From JAIVJZ01 sp035296385 (lineage in GTDB: Bacteria > Acidobacteriota > Blastocatellia > Pyrinomonadales > Pyrinomonadaceae), in NCBI GenBank assembly GCA_035296385.1, contig DATHBB010000057.1:1-19558 (forward strand): 19,558 bases of DNA. Reading direction: 5' to 3'. A program made the translations under genes and the position numbers. The notes beneath the pieces were generated by a model that did not search any database, was not told the origin of the DNA, and saw only the letters and a list, made by a program, of their open reading frames with translations. Below are positions 1 through 11,118 of the stretch, in pieces; position 1 is the stretch's first letter, and the number at the start of each line of letters is the position of its first letter.

Positions 1-579
1 TGGGAGCGTGCGCGCCCCGTGCGGCTCGCGCGTTACTGGTCGGGCGAGGCCGCGCCGTTCGAGCGTCAGGCGGAAGCGCGCCTGCTCTGGAATGAACAGG
101 GGTTGCACGCGCGTTTCGTGTGCGAGCAGCGCGAGCCTCTCGTCGTGAGCGCGAACCCGCAACGCGAGTGGAAGACGGTGGGGCTGTGGGACAGGGATGT
201 GTGCGAGATGTTCGTCGCACCGCGCGCGGACGATGCGGGGCGTTACTTTGAATTTGAAGTTGCGCCGACGGGCGAATGGCTCGACCTCGCCATACGCACG
301 ACCTCCGCCGGCGGGCGCGAAACCGATTGGGGCTTTTATTCGGGGATGGCGTCGGCGGCACGCATCGGCGGCGACTCCGTTACGGTGGCGATGCGCGTGC
401 CGTGGGACGCTTTCGGCATGGCCGACGCGCCGCGCGAGGGCGAGCGTTGGCGCGTCAATCTCTATCGCTGCGTCGGCGCAGACCCGACGCGCGGCTACGT
501 CGCCTGGCAGCCGACGCTCGCGCCCGAACCCAACTTTCACGTGCCGGAAAAGTTCGGCTGGCTACATTTCGTTGACTAA
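1..579 (+). CDS. CBM9-like carbohydrate-binding domain protein, 5' partial
   Basis: The reading frame is open to the left edge, so the true start lies outside the window; the GTG at 19 is probably internal. The visible 192 residues resemble the family 9 carbohydrate-binding-like domain found in many secreted or glycan-associated bacterial proteins: an early strand (ARLLWNEQGLHARFVCEQRE), a central DVCEMFVAP...YFEFEVAPTGEWLD block, an amphipathic VTVAMRVPWDAFG strand and the ending FHVPEKFGWLHF, all typical of this fold. No catalytic motif is visible. The domain is expected to bind a sugar or polysaccharide, but the ligand cannot be read from the sequence. Stop is TAA at 577-579, followed by a convergent gene 40 nt away. 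Family assignment is fairly secure; role is inferred. Confidence 0.7.
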   Translation, partial: WERARPVRLARYWSGEAAPFERQAEARLLWNEQGLHARFVCEQREPLVVSANPQREWKTVGLWDRDVCEMFVAPRADDAGRYFEFEVAPTGEWLDLAIRTTSAGGRETDWGFYSGMASAARIGGDSVTVAMRVPWDAFGMADAPREGERWRVNLYRCVGADPTRGYVAWQPTLAPEPNFHVPEKFGWLHFVD

Positions 580-619
580 ATTTGATTGACGCGGCGTGAG
601 ACACATTCCACATAGCATC

Positions 620-949
620 TTAAGCCTGCCCGCCGCGCCCTTCGAGGTAGCGTTCGACCAGAGCTTCCAAACGATCAAGCCTCCCATCCGTATGAGTAAT
701 ACGCGCATCCGTATGAGTAGCACGCGCATCCATACGGTTAATAGTTGCCCGAAGCGACGCGTTGATCTCGCCCTGCGCTTCGATGTGCCGCGTCACGATC
801 TGTATGAACTGTGTTTGAGTCTCAGCATTGAGCTGAACTACTCGGTTCGTCTCCGCAAGCTGTTGCGTCAACTCATCGAGCCGCACTTGATGATTGGCCT
901 GACCTTGTAAGAGAAACTCAATCGCGCGTTCCATTTCTTCGCCCGTCAT
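620..949 (-). CDS. Small coiled-coil protein of unknown function
   Basis: This 109-residue protein has no recognised domain. Nearly the whole chain is predicted as amphipathic helix rich in E, Q, R, L and T. Residues around 70-90 contain a duplicated heptad (THTDARI / THTDGRL) preceded by a related RMDARA segment, so the coiled coil appears to have grown by heptad duplication. It has no signal peptide and no membrane segment, so it is probably cytosolic. The ATG at 949 is supported by a GGGGAGAAG ribosome-binding site, which is itself part of an 11-bp tandem repeat. It follows the PilZ gene on the same strand after 165 nt and converges with the CBM9-like gene. It could be a structural or partner-binding protein; no function is assigned. 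Confidence 0.7.
   Translation of the reverse strand: MTGEEMERAIEFLLQGQANHQVRLDELTQQLAETNRVVQLNAETQTQFIQIVTRHIEAQGEINASLRATINRMDARATHTDARITHTDGRLDRLEALVERYLEGRGGQA
685..736 (-). repeat. In-frame 21-bp tandem repeat (coiled-coil heptads)
   Basis: Two 21-bp units (685-705 and 706-726) differ at two bases, and a third partial, diverged unit follows (727-736). Each unit encodes one coiled-coil heptad of the small coiled-coil protein, so a change in copy number would keep the frame. Confidence 0.85.
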
Positions 950-955
950 AACTTA

Positions 956-984
956 CTTCTCCCCAGCTTCTCCCCAGCTTCTCC
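956..984 (-). repeat. 11-bp tandem repeat carrying the Shine-Dalgarno site
   Basis: On the plus strand the unit cttctccccag is present at 956-966 and 967-977, with a partial third copy at 978-984. On the minus strand this gives three copies of GGAGAAG upstream of the ATG at 949; the nearest copy serves as the ribosome-binding site of the coiled-coil gene. Confidence 0.8.
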
Positions 985-1114
985 AATGCCTAACCGAGTG
1001 GGTATGATAAATGAATCTCGCAGGTGTTAGCGTCAGCCGATACATCGGCTCCAAACTCCACGTTTCGGTGGTAGCTATTATGCCACTGTTTCGCGCCGGT
1101 GTGATGCGTGTGGT

Positions 1115-1558
1115 TCAACTTTTCGTCGCTGATTCTTTTAGACATTCAGCGAAGCGTTCGCGGTCGGCGTCGCTCATTTCGGCGATGCGGACGCCGATGA
1201 GATAGCCGCCGCTCGTGGCCGCGCCGCCCGCGCGTTCGAGTTGTTCATAGCGCACGGGCGCGACGCGCATCTCGACGAGGTCGGAAGGAAAGTCGAGCAG
1301 GAGGCGCAAGAGTTGATCGGGCGCGGTGAGATAGCGGTCGTTGATGCGTATGGCGGGGACGATGAGGGCAAGGCCGCTCGCGCTGATGTCGGAGGTGGTG
1401 CCTTCGAGGAAGGGCGCGCCTTCGAGTTGTTCGCGGCTCAGTTTGGGATCGAAGAGCGACACGCGGATGGGCACGCGGCTGCGATAACGCCGCGCACGGC
1501 GGCGATTGCCGAAATACTCGCGCACCTGCGCGACGATGGAACGCATCAGTTCCGGCAT
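1115..1558 (-). CDS. PilZ domain protein
   Basis: This is a 147-residue single-domain PilZ protein, likely a cytosolic c-di-GMP receptor. The two-part signature is visible: an arginine cluster RRRARRYRSR at about residues 19-28 (the RxxxR part) and DISASG at 57-62 (the D/NxSxxG part), followed by the expected beta-barrel strands up to GGYLIGVRIAEM. I chose the ATG at 1558 rather than the upstream in-frame codon at 1624. It has a GAGAG site a few bases upstream, and the extra N-terminal residues would come from the low-complexity repeat of element A. PilZ proteins act in motility, exopolysaccharide or adhesion control; the target here is unknown. The neighbour upstream has a pilin-like fold, but a functional link is only suggestive. 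Confidence 0.8.
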   Translation of the reverse strand: MPELMRSIVAQVREYFGNRRRARRYRSRVPIRVSLFDPKLSREQLEGAPFLEGTTSDISASGLALIVPAIRINDRYLTAPDQLLRLLLDFPSDLVEMRVAPVRYEQLERAGGAATSGGYLIGVRIAEMSDADRERFAECLKESATKS

Positions 1559-1571
1559 AAAGCTCTCAAGA

Positions 1572-1684
1572 AGGGTAAAGGGAAAAGGGGAAGGGGGAAA
1601 GGGAAAGATCAAACTAAAGATCAAACTGCCGCGCTTCTGCTATTACCTTTTCACCTTTTCACCTTTACCCCTTCCCCTTTCCCC
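1572..1684. repeat. Element A: heptamer-arm imperfect palindrome
   Basis: The left arm (1572-1607) is a degenerate 7-nt tandem repeat of the type AGGGAAA. The right arm (about 1646-1684) is its approximate reverse complement (CCTTTTC / CCCCTTC units). The arms pair imperfectly. The spacer holds a direct repeat of gatcaaact (1607-1615 and 1619-1627). The element fills the gap between the stop of the secreted pilin-like gene (1698) and the ribosome-binding site of the PilZ gene (1558). A read-through transcript would fold into a long G/C-rich hairpin here. Confidence 0.7.
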
Positions 1685-1697
1685 GAACGCTTTTCCC

Positions 1698-2585
1698 TTA
1701 CTTCTTCGTCGGCGGGCTAAAAGGCTTGCCGCCCGTGTCTTTCTTCTGCATGCCGGTTTGATCCATGTAGTAGGATAACAATCCGGTGCGCCCGTAGCGG
1801 AGGGGTTCGGCGGAGACTTTATAACTTTTTCCGTCCTTGCCGACCGTGATCTGAAAATTGTAGCCGAGCGTCCTGGCGCTCTCCACATCTTCGCGCAGCG
1901 CGGGCTTGCTCGCCAGAAGCGCCGCCATGTCGCCGTACTGCCCGCCGTTCTGCACCTGGTAGCCCGCCTCCGCGTTCGCCAGCTTCAAGAGTAACGCCTC
2001 GACCTCTCTGTGGTGCGTCTCGATGCGCGCCTTGAGGAAAAACTCCTTGCCGTCGCGTTTGACGATGGCCTCGTTCTCCGCGTCGCCGAAAATCCACGCG
2101 CCGCTCGCGTTGCGCATCAGCGTGATTGCTTCCAACTGCGCGTTCTCGCCGCCGACGCGCGCGAAGACCGTCGCCGTGTCGCCGCTGATCTGCTCGCCGC
2201 CGAACTCGATCTTTTCCGGCACCGCCCCCGCCAACTTTTCAAACTCCGGCTGCAACTCGGCATACTCCTCCGCGCTCAAGCCCTCAATCGCGGGCTTGTA
2301 GATGGAGAGCGCGAAGGCTTCGCGGAAACGCCGCTCGCGCAGCGCCTTGTAAAAGTCGCTCACGGTCTGCATGGGCGTGCGCGCCTGCGTAGAAGTCGTC
2401 TGCGTTTGCGAAGCTGTAGTTTTAGTTTGCGGCGCGGTCGTTTGAGTTTGCGAAGGAGTCGTTTGAGTTTGCGCGTGCGTCGCCGTCGTCAGGCTCGCGC
2501 CGGACGCTACGATAATCAGTAGCAACGCCGACCTGAGCGGCGGGACGAAAACCGCGCGCGTGCGGCGAGGTATGGACTGTTGCAT
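1698..2585 (-). CDS. Secreted NTF2-like/DUF4878-like protein with pilin-like C-terminal domain
   Basis: This is a 295-residue exported protein. It starts with a basic N-terminus and hydrophobic stretch, ending in a signal peptidase I-like site (THA at 36-38, then Q). Next is a Thr/Gln-rich linker of four heptapeptide repeats of the type TQTTxxQ (40-67). Residues about 71-185 look like an NTF2/DUF4878-type lipocalin-like domain (PMQTVSDFYKALRERRFREA opening). The C-terminal part, about 187-280, resembles the globular half of acidobacterial type IV pilin-like proteins: a helix ending in NAEAGYQVQNGGQYGDMAAL, then GYNFQITV and SYYMDQTG. It has no prepilin cleavage site, so it is not a conventional pilin. 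The start has an AAGGAAA site 10-11 nt upstream. Function unknown; the domain reading is moderately sure. Confidence 0.65.
   Translation of the reverse strand: MQQSIPRRTRAVFVPPLRSALLLIIVASGASLTTATHAQTQTTPSQTQTTAPQTKTTASQTQTTSTQARTPMQTVSDFYKALRERRFREAFALSIYKPAIEGLSAEEYAELQPEFEKLAGAVPEKIEFGGEQISGDTATVFARVGGENAQLEAITLMRNASGAWIFGDAENEAIVKRDGKEFFLKARIETHHREVEALLLKLANAEAGYQVQNGGQYGDMAALLASKPALREDVESARTLGYNFQITVGKDGKSYKVSAEPLRYGRTGLLSYYMDQTGMQKKDTGGKPFSPPTKK
2385..2468 (-). repeat. In-frame 21-bp repeats encoding TQTTxxQ heptapeptides
   Basis: Four degenerate 21-bp units encode the low-complexity linker (residues 40-67) between the signal peptide and the folded part of the secreted protein. Two of the units are nearly identical at DNA level (gtttgagtttgcg repeated on the plus strand). 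Confidence 0.75.
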
Positions 2586-2709
2586 GTTGGGTATTTCCTT
2601 CGGTTAGATGTGTCGCTACAGCGGCGCGATTGCGGTGCGACGGAACTTCGCGGGGAGCGCGCCACACTCATAGAGGATAAAACAGCGGGAAACGTTGCCG
2701 CAACCAGGC

Positions 2710-2792
2710 AAACGATGAAGGCGGAACGATGAACGATGAATGAAAAGCAATTCGTCTTTTATTCATCGTTCATCGTTCCGCCTTCATCGTTT
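2710..2792. repeat. Element B: perfect 32-bp inverted repeat with heptamer arms
   Basis: The left arm 2710-2741 and right arm 2761-2792 are exact reverse complements over 32 bp. After a single bulged G the stem continues for 5 bp (AAAAG/CTTTT), leaving an 8-nt loop. The arms are built from 7-nt units (CGATGAA, GGCGGAA, CGATGAA, CGATGAA). The palindrome begins 4 nt after the OPT stop codon (2797-2799), so it would form the 3' end hairpin of the OPT transcript. It has no clear U-tract for classical intrinsic termination. Confidence 0.9.
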
Positions 2793-2796
2793 GTTT

Positions 2797-5178
<2,382 letters not shown>

Positions 5179-5243
5179 TCTGGATGACCTCCGAATTATT
5201 TAGCTGCCATTACTGGGGAGTTCGTTGGGATTCTTTCGCGCTT

Positions 5244-5272
5244 ACTTTACTCCGCACCGCTAATCAGAGCAA
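5244..5272 (-). promoter_or_regulatory. Candidate promoter of OPT gene
   Basis: On the minus strand a TTGCTC hexamer (5267-5272) and a TAAAGT hexamer (5244-5249) are 17 nt apart, about 65 nt upstream of the OPT start. The match to the -35/-10 consensus is modest (3/6 and 4/6). Confidence 0.3.
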
Positions 5273-5401
5273 GCTGTTAGTTGTCCGTTGTCCGTGGTCA
5301 GTTGTCCGTTGTTCTTTGTCCGTCGTCAGTTGCTCCATTTAATCTTTAGCAACTCATGTGATAACCACATGCAACGGACAACTGACCACGGACAACGGAC
5401 A
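5271..5401 (+). repeat. Element C: dispersed heptamer-arm structured repeat (copy 1)
   Basis: A perfect 30-bp inverted repeat (5282-5311 with 5372-5401) is built of degenerate 7-nt units such as TTGTCCG and TGGTCAG. The 60-nt interior contains two smaller hairpins, GTTGCT/AGCAAC (5329-5334 with 5348-5353) and CATGTG/CACATG (5355-5360 with 5366-5371); the second ends exactly where the right arm begins. The predicted fold is therefore a multi-branch junction. The same element, with the same leading AAGCTGT and the same core ATCTTTAGCAACTCATG, recurs at 10997-11118 in the same orientation. No protein is encoded, so it would be a non-autonomous or locally made repeat. Confidence 0.88.
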
Positions 5402-5481
5402 TCCCCTTTATGCTAAACTCGCCACGCACTTACTTTCACAGGCTTTAACCGACACTTCAAACGCCGGAGTTGCGACAAGTT

Positions 5482-7893
5482 ATGCGTCCACGTCTCTCTG
5501 CCTTCGCGCTCGCCGCCGCGTTGCTCATAAATTCACTCTGCCCGCTCCACGCCCTCGCGCAGACGAGCCGCAATCAAACGAAGCCGACGCTTTCGCCCGT
5601 CGCTGGCGAAGTGTTGAAGGCCGACCCTACGCTGTTTCCGCCAAACGTGCCCGCGCCGGAAGAGGTGATAGGCTTCCGCGTCGGCGACGACCGGAAGCTC
5701 GCGAGCTGGGCGAGCATCGTTGACTACTTCCGAAAACTCGACGCGGCGAGCGACCGCGTGAAGTTTGAAGAACTCGGCAAGACGACGATGGGCGCGCCTT
5801 TTGTCCTGGCGACGATCAGCGCGCCGGAAAACCTCGCGCGGCTCTCCGAGTTCAAAGAGATACAGCGTCAACTCGCAGACCCGCGCACAATCAACGGCGG
5901 CGCGGACGCGGACGCAAAAGCGCGCGGGCTTATCGCGCGCGGCAAAAATATCGTCCTCATCACCTGCGGCATACACTCAACGGAAGTCGGCTCGACGCTT
6001 TCGAGCATGCTCATCGCGCATCGCCTCGCGTCGTCCGACGATCCGCTCGTGCGTCGTATTTTGCAGGAGACCGTCGTGCTGCTCGTCCCGTCCCTGAACC
6101 CCGACGGCGTGGACATCGTGAAGGATTGGTACGACCGCACGCTCGGCACGCCCTACGAAGGCACATCTCCGCCGACGCTCTATCACAAGTACGTCGGCCA
6201 CGATAACAACCGCGACTGGTACGCCTTCACACAGGTCGAGACGCAACTCACGGTTGATAAAATTCACAACGCGTGGCACCCGCAGATCGTCCACGACATA
6301 CACCAGCAGGGCGAATACGGCGCGCGCCTCTTCCTGCCGCCATACATGCAACCCGTCGAGCCGAACGTCCCGCGCAAACTCGTAGAGGGCTACACCGAAC
6401 TCGGCAACGCGATGGTCGCCGAACTGCGCGCCGCAGGGTTCTCAGGCATCACCAGCGATTCCACCTACGACGCGTGGACGCCCGCGCGCGCCTACTCGCA
6501 TTATCACGGCGGCGTACGCATACTCTCCGAAACCGCCTCGGCCAGGATCGCGACGCCACTCACAGTCGAATTCAAACAACTGCGCTCGCGCGAAGGCTTC
6601 GACCCGCAGAAAGAGTCCGCCAACTTCGGCCCCGTCTGGCGCGGCGGCGAATGGCGCTTGCGCGACATCACGAACTACATGACGGCGGGCGCGTTCGCGC
6701 TCCTGCGCCACGCCGCCGACAAACGCGAACGCTGGCTCACGCGCTTCTACGAGATAGGCCGCGAGGCCGTCCGCGAACGTCGCGGCGGCGAACTGTTCGC
6801 TTACGTCATTCCGCATACGCAGTCCGCCGCGCAGATGCAGAACGACGAGCGTTTGATACGCATCTTGCAGCGCGGCGGCGTCGAGGTTGATTACGCGGGG
6901 GCGTTCACGGCGGGCGGCACGAGATACGCGAGCGGCACGGCCATCATCAGGATGGATCAACCTTACGGGAGTTTTGCGAAGGCGCTGCTCGAAGCGCAAC
7001 ACTACCCGGACCTGCGCGACAAAGACGGAACGCCCATCTCGCCCTACGACGTGACCGCGCACACGCTCTCGATGCTGATGGGGGTCGAAGCTAAACCCAT
7101 CTCAGCCCCTTTCAAATACAGGAGGCTGAGAGCGCGCATCTTCAAAGACCTCCCCGCCGCGCCGCGTGCGAACACGCGACTCGCGCTCTATCGTTCGCAT
7201 GTCCCTTCGATGGACGAAGGCTGGACGCGCTGGACGCTGGAACAAAACAAGATTCCTTACGTGACACTCGAAGACAAAGAAGCCCGCGCGGGAAACTTGC
7301 GCGCGAAATATGACTCGATCTTGATTCCCGATCATTCGCCGCGCGCGATATTGGAAGGCCACCGCAAGGGCGCGATGCCCGAAGAGCTGACGGGCGGGTT
7401 GGGCGCGGAAGGCGTGCGCGCGCTCGGCGAATTTGTCGAAGCGGGCGGCAGGCTTATTCTCCTGAATCGCGCCTCCGAGTTCGCCGTCGAGCAATTCAAC
7501 CTCCCCGTGCGTGACGTGACCAAGGGGCTGAAACAGACCGAGTTCTACGTGCCCGGCTCGATCCTTCGCACCGAACTCGACACGCAGCACCCGGTCGCGG
7601 TAGGCATGCCGCGCCAGTCAATCGCGTGGGCGGAAGACTCGCCCGTCTTCGAGTTGGCGGACGCGGCAGCGGCCTCGCGCGTGCGCGTCATCGCGCGCTA
7701 CCCGGCGCAGGCCGACCCGCTGCTCTCCGGCTGGCTGCTCGGCGCGGAGAAGATCAAGGGCAAAGCCGCGCTCGTCGAAGTCACAAAGGGAAAGGGGCAT
7801 ATCTATCTCTTCGGCTTCCGCCCCCAATACCGCGCGCAATCGCTCGCCACCTACCCGCTCCTGTTCAACGCGATCACGTCGGGACTTAAATAA
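5482..7893 (+). CDS. Secreted M14 family zinc carboxypeptidase-like protein
   Basis: This 803-residue exported protein has a signal peptide ending in ALA before Q (cleavage near residue 26). The M14 zinc site is present: HSTE in CGIHSTEVG (H165, E168) and the third ligand in VHDIHQQG (about H274). NPDG and HDNNRDW carry the substrate-binding Asn/Arg region, and LSETAS (about 519-524 in the frame's local context, DNA near 6521-6545) is a plausible site for the catalytic Glu. The second half holds a class I glutamine amidotransferase-like fold (LALYRSHVPSMDEGWTRWTL, then YDSILIPDHS, then GGRLILLNRAS) without a clear catalytic triad; such two-part M14 proteins are common in related bacteria. I chose the ATG at 5482 over the TTG at 5470 because GGAG at 5466-5469 is then usably spaced. 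It probably trims peptides in the periplasm or outside the cell. Confidence 0.88.
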   Translation: MRPRLSAFALAAALLINSLCPLHALAQTSRNQTKPTLSPVAGEVLKADPTLFPPNVPAPEEVIGFRVGDDRKLASWASIVDYFRKLDAASDRVKFEELGKTTMGAPFVLATISAPENLARLSEFKEIQRQLADPRTINGGADADAKARGLIARGKNIVLITCGIHSTEVGSTLSSMLIAHRLASSDDPLVRRILQETVVLLVPSLNPDGVDIVKDWYDRTLGTPYEGTSPPTLYHKYVGHDNNRDWYAFTQVETQLTVDKIHNAWHPQIVHDIHQQGEYGARLFLPPYMQPVEPNVPRKLVEGYTELGNAMVAELRAAGFSGITSDSTYDAWTPARAYSHYHGGVRILSETASARIATPLTVEFKQLRSREGFDPQKESANFGPVWRGGEWRLRDITNYMTAGAFALLRHAADKRERWLTRFYEIGREAVRERRGGELFAYVIPHTQSAAQMQNDERLIRILQRGGVEVDYAGAFTAGGTRYASGTAIIRMDQPYGSFAKALLEAQHYPDLRDKDGTPISPYDVTAHTLSMLMGVEAKPISAPFKYRRLRARIFKDLPAAPRANTRLALYRSHVPSMDEGWTRWTLEQNKIPYVTLEDKEARAGNLRAKYDSILIPDHSPRAILEGHRKGAMPEELTGGLGAEGVRALGEFVEAGGRLILLNRASEFAVEQFNLPVRDVTKGLKQTEFYVPGSILRTELDTQHPVAVGMPRQSIAWAEDSPVFELADAAAASRVRVIARYPAQADPLLSGWLLGAEKIKGKAALVEVTKGKGHIYLFGFRPQYRAQSLATYPLLFNAITSGLK

Positions 7894-7912
7894 TCTCCGG
7901 CGGTTGATAAAA

Positions 7913-7955
7913 TAAGAGGCGACGCGAAACGGATTTTGTTTCGCGTCGCCTCTTA
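7913..7955. terminator. Bidirectional hairpin terminator between M14 and ABC1 genes
   Basis: A perfect 18-bp stem (7913-7930 with 7938-7955) encloses the loop GGATTTT. It lies 19 nt after the M14 stop and 19 nt before the convergent ABC1 stop. Its position between convergent genes supports termination in both directions, although the flanking T/A tracts are short. Confidence 0.8.
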
Positions 7956-7974
7956 ATTCGCCTCGTGTCGCTTG

Positions 7975-9768
<1,794 letters not shown>

Positions 9769-10033
9769 TTTCAAACGAATGATAAATTACACTTGTCGCA
9801 ATCCTGTGACAGTCGCGTTCATTATTCCTTGTACGCTGCGGGACGCAAATTAGATGCGCTTTAAGTTTATTTCGCCCGCCGCGCGCAAACTTTCGCACGC
9901 GTGATATTCACGTGTTTTATAAGCAAACCTGGAAGGGATTGACGACGCGCCGTTTGGGGTAGGCGACGACAGGCGGGCGATGCTGTTGTCATCAACAACA
10001 CGTGCGCGCCTCTCTAGCGTCAGGTTGCAAGCG

Positions 10034-10993
10034 TCAGTTGATCGTCAACGAACGTTGCACGCCGCCTCTTGAGAAATAGCGCGCCGCGCGCGAGACATCC
10101 CTGTCTATTTGCGCTTTCAACTCGGCGACGGAGGCGAATTTTCGCTCGGCGCGCAGCCGGTGCAGGAAGCGCACGCGCACCACGTCGCCGTAGAGGTCGC
10201 CTTGCCAGTTCATCACGAAAGTCTCGACTGATGGTTCCGTCGCTCGCGCGCCCGTGAAAGTGGGGCGCGTGCCGACGTTCGTGACGCTCTGCCGCCAGGC
10301 GCCTTCGATCAAAGTCGCCGTCACGTAAACGCCCGTCTGCGGGATGACGCGGTTCTGCGGTTGCAGGTTGGCCGTGGGAAAACCGAGCGTGCGCCCGCGC
10401 TCGTCGCCGCTTCGGACGCGCCCCTCGACGCCGTATGGCCGTCCCAGCATGCGCCGCGCCAGATTCACGCGCCCCGCCGCCAGCATCTCGCGAATCCGGC
10501 TCGAACTGATCCGGCGACCGCGCAGGCGCACCTCCGCCACCTCGTCCGCATGAAATCCGAGACGACCGCTCGCCGCACGCAACAACTCTATGTTTCCCTC
10601 GCGCCCGCGCCCGAACGCGAAGCCGCGACCGAGATAAACTTCCCTCGCCTGCAAACGCTCGCGCACCACGTCGCGCAGAAAATCTTCCGCGCTCACTTGC
10701 GCAAACTCCGCGTCGAAGCGTATGACGATGGCTTGCTCGATGCCTAACACGCCGAAGGCTTCGATCTTCTGATCGAAAGTCTGCAAGAGCGGCGGCGCGG
10801 ATTCCGGGTGGAGCACGGCGCGCGGGTGCGGGTCGAACGTGATCGCCGTCGGTACTGCACCGAGCGCGCGGGCACGCTCAACCACCGTCCGCATGATTAA
10901 CTGGTGACCGAGGTGCAGCCCGTCGAACACGCCGAGCGTCAGCACCGTCGGCCTCACGATCTCCGCGTTGTCAGTTCCGTGAAAGAGGCGCAT
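10034..10993 (-). CDS. ribF: Bifunctional riboflavin kinase / FAD synthetase
   Basis: This 319-residue protein converts riboflavin to FMN and FMN to FAD in the cytosol. The N-terminal nucleotidyltransferase half shows LGVFDGLHLGHQ (20-31; HLGH motif), TFDPHPRAVLHP (52-63) and SSSRIREML (163-171, the ISSTxIR-like motif). The C-terminal riboflavin kinase half shows GRTLGFPTANL (200-210), GVYVT and VTNVGTRPTF. Length is normal for the family. The ATG at 10993 lacks a good Shine-Dalgarno site; the upstream bases belong to repeat element D, which starts 3 nt from the start codon. It is the last gene of the leftward set DUF1844 - metallo-hydrolase - ribF. Confidence 0.96.
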   Translation of the reverse strand: MRLFHGTDNAEIVRPTVLTLGVFDGLHLGHQLIMRTVVERARALGAVPTAITFDPHPRAVLHPESAPPLLQTFDQKIEAFGVLGIEQAIVIRFDAEFAQVSAEDFLRDVVRERLQAREVYLGRGFAFGRGREGNIELLRAASGRLGFHADEVAEVRLRGRRISSSRIREMLAAGRVNLARRMLGRPYGVEGRVRSGDERGRTLGFPTANLQPQNRVIPQTGVYVTATLIEGAWRQSVTNVGTRPTFTGARATEPSVETFVMNWQGDLYGDVVRVRFLHRLRAERKFASVAELKAQIDRDVSRAARYFSRGGVQRSLTIN

Positions 10994-10996
10994 AAG

Positions 10997-11118
10997 AAGC
11001 TGTCAGTTGTCCGTCGTCAGTTGTCAGTTGTTTTTGTCCATCGTCAGTTGAGCAATTACATCTTTAGCAACTCATGCGAGAGCCACATGCAACGGACAAC
11101 TGACTACGGACAACGGAC
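10997..11118 (+). repeat. Element D: dispersed heptamer-arm structured repeat (copy 2)
   Basis: This is the second copy of element C in the same orientation. The arms 11002-11030 and 11090-11118 pair over 29 bp with 3 mismatches. The interior contains the same ATCTTTAGCAACTCATG core and a slightly degraded CATGCG/CACATG inner hairpin. The left arm is about one heptamer shorter than in copy 1. The last base of the right arm is also the last base of the TAG stop of the metallo-hydrolase gene on the minus strand, and the other end lies 3 nt from the ribF start. The element fills the whole gap between the two genes. Confidence 0.88.

Larger units (their letters stand above)
5179..5481. other. Divergent intergenic region between OPT and M14 genes
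   Basis: This 303-nt gap holds the OPT leader with its GGAGG site, a weak candidate OPT promoter (5244-5272) and the structured repeat element C (5271-5401). After element C come about 80 nt leading to the M14 start, which include a TGCTAAACT stretch (5411-5419) that could be an extended -10 but lacks a convincing -35. No protein gene was seen. Confidence 0.7.

Noticed and set aside
1035..1050. Short palindrome AGCCGAT-AC-ATCGGCT downstream of the PilZ gene, considered as a terminator.
   Set aside because: The stem is only 6-7 bp with a very small loop and has no T-tract on either side.
2010..2522. A 170-codon plus-strand open frame opposite the pilin-like gene.
   Set aside because: The product is Arg/Leu-rich low complexity without motifs, while the minus-strand frame has a signal peptide and recognisable domains.
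5271..5401. Repeated TTGTCCG/TGGTCAG units resemble a small CRISPR-like array.
   Set aside because: The units are 7 nt, contiguous and without spacers, and they occur as inverted arms; no cas genes are present.
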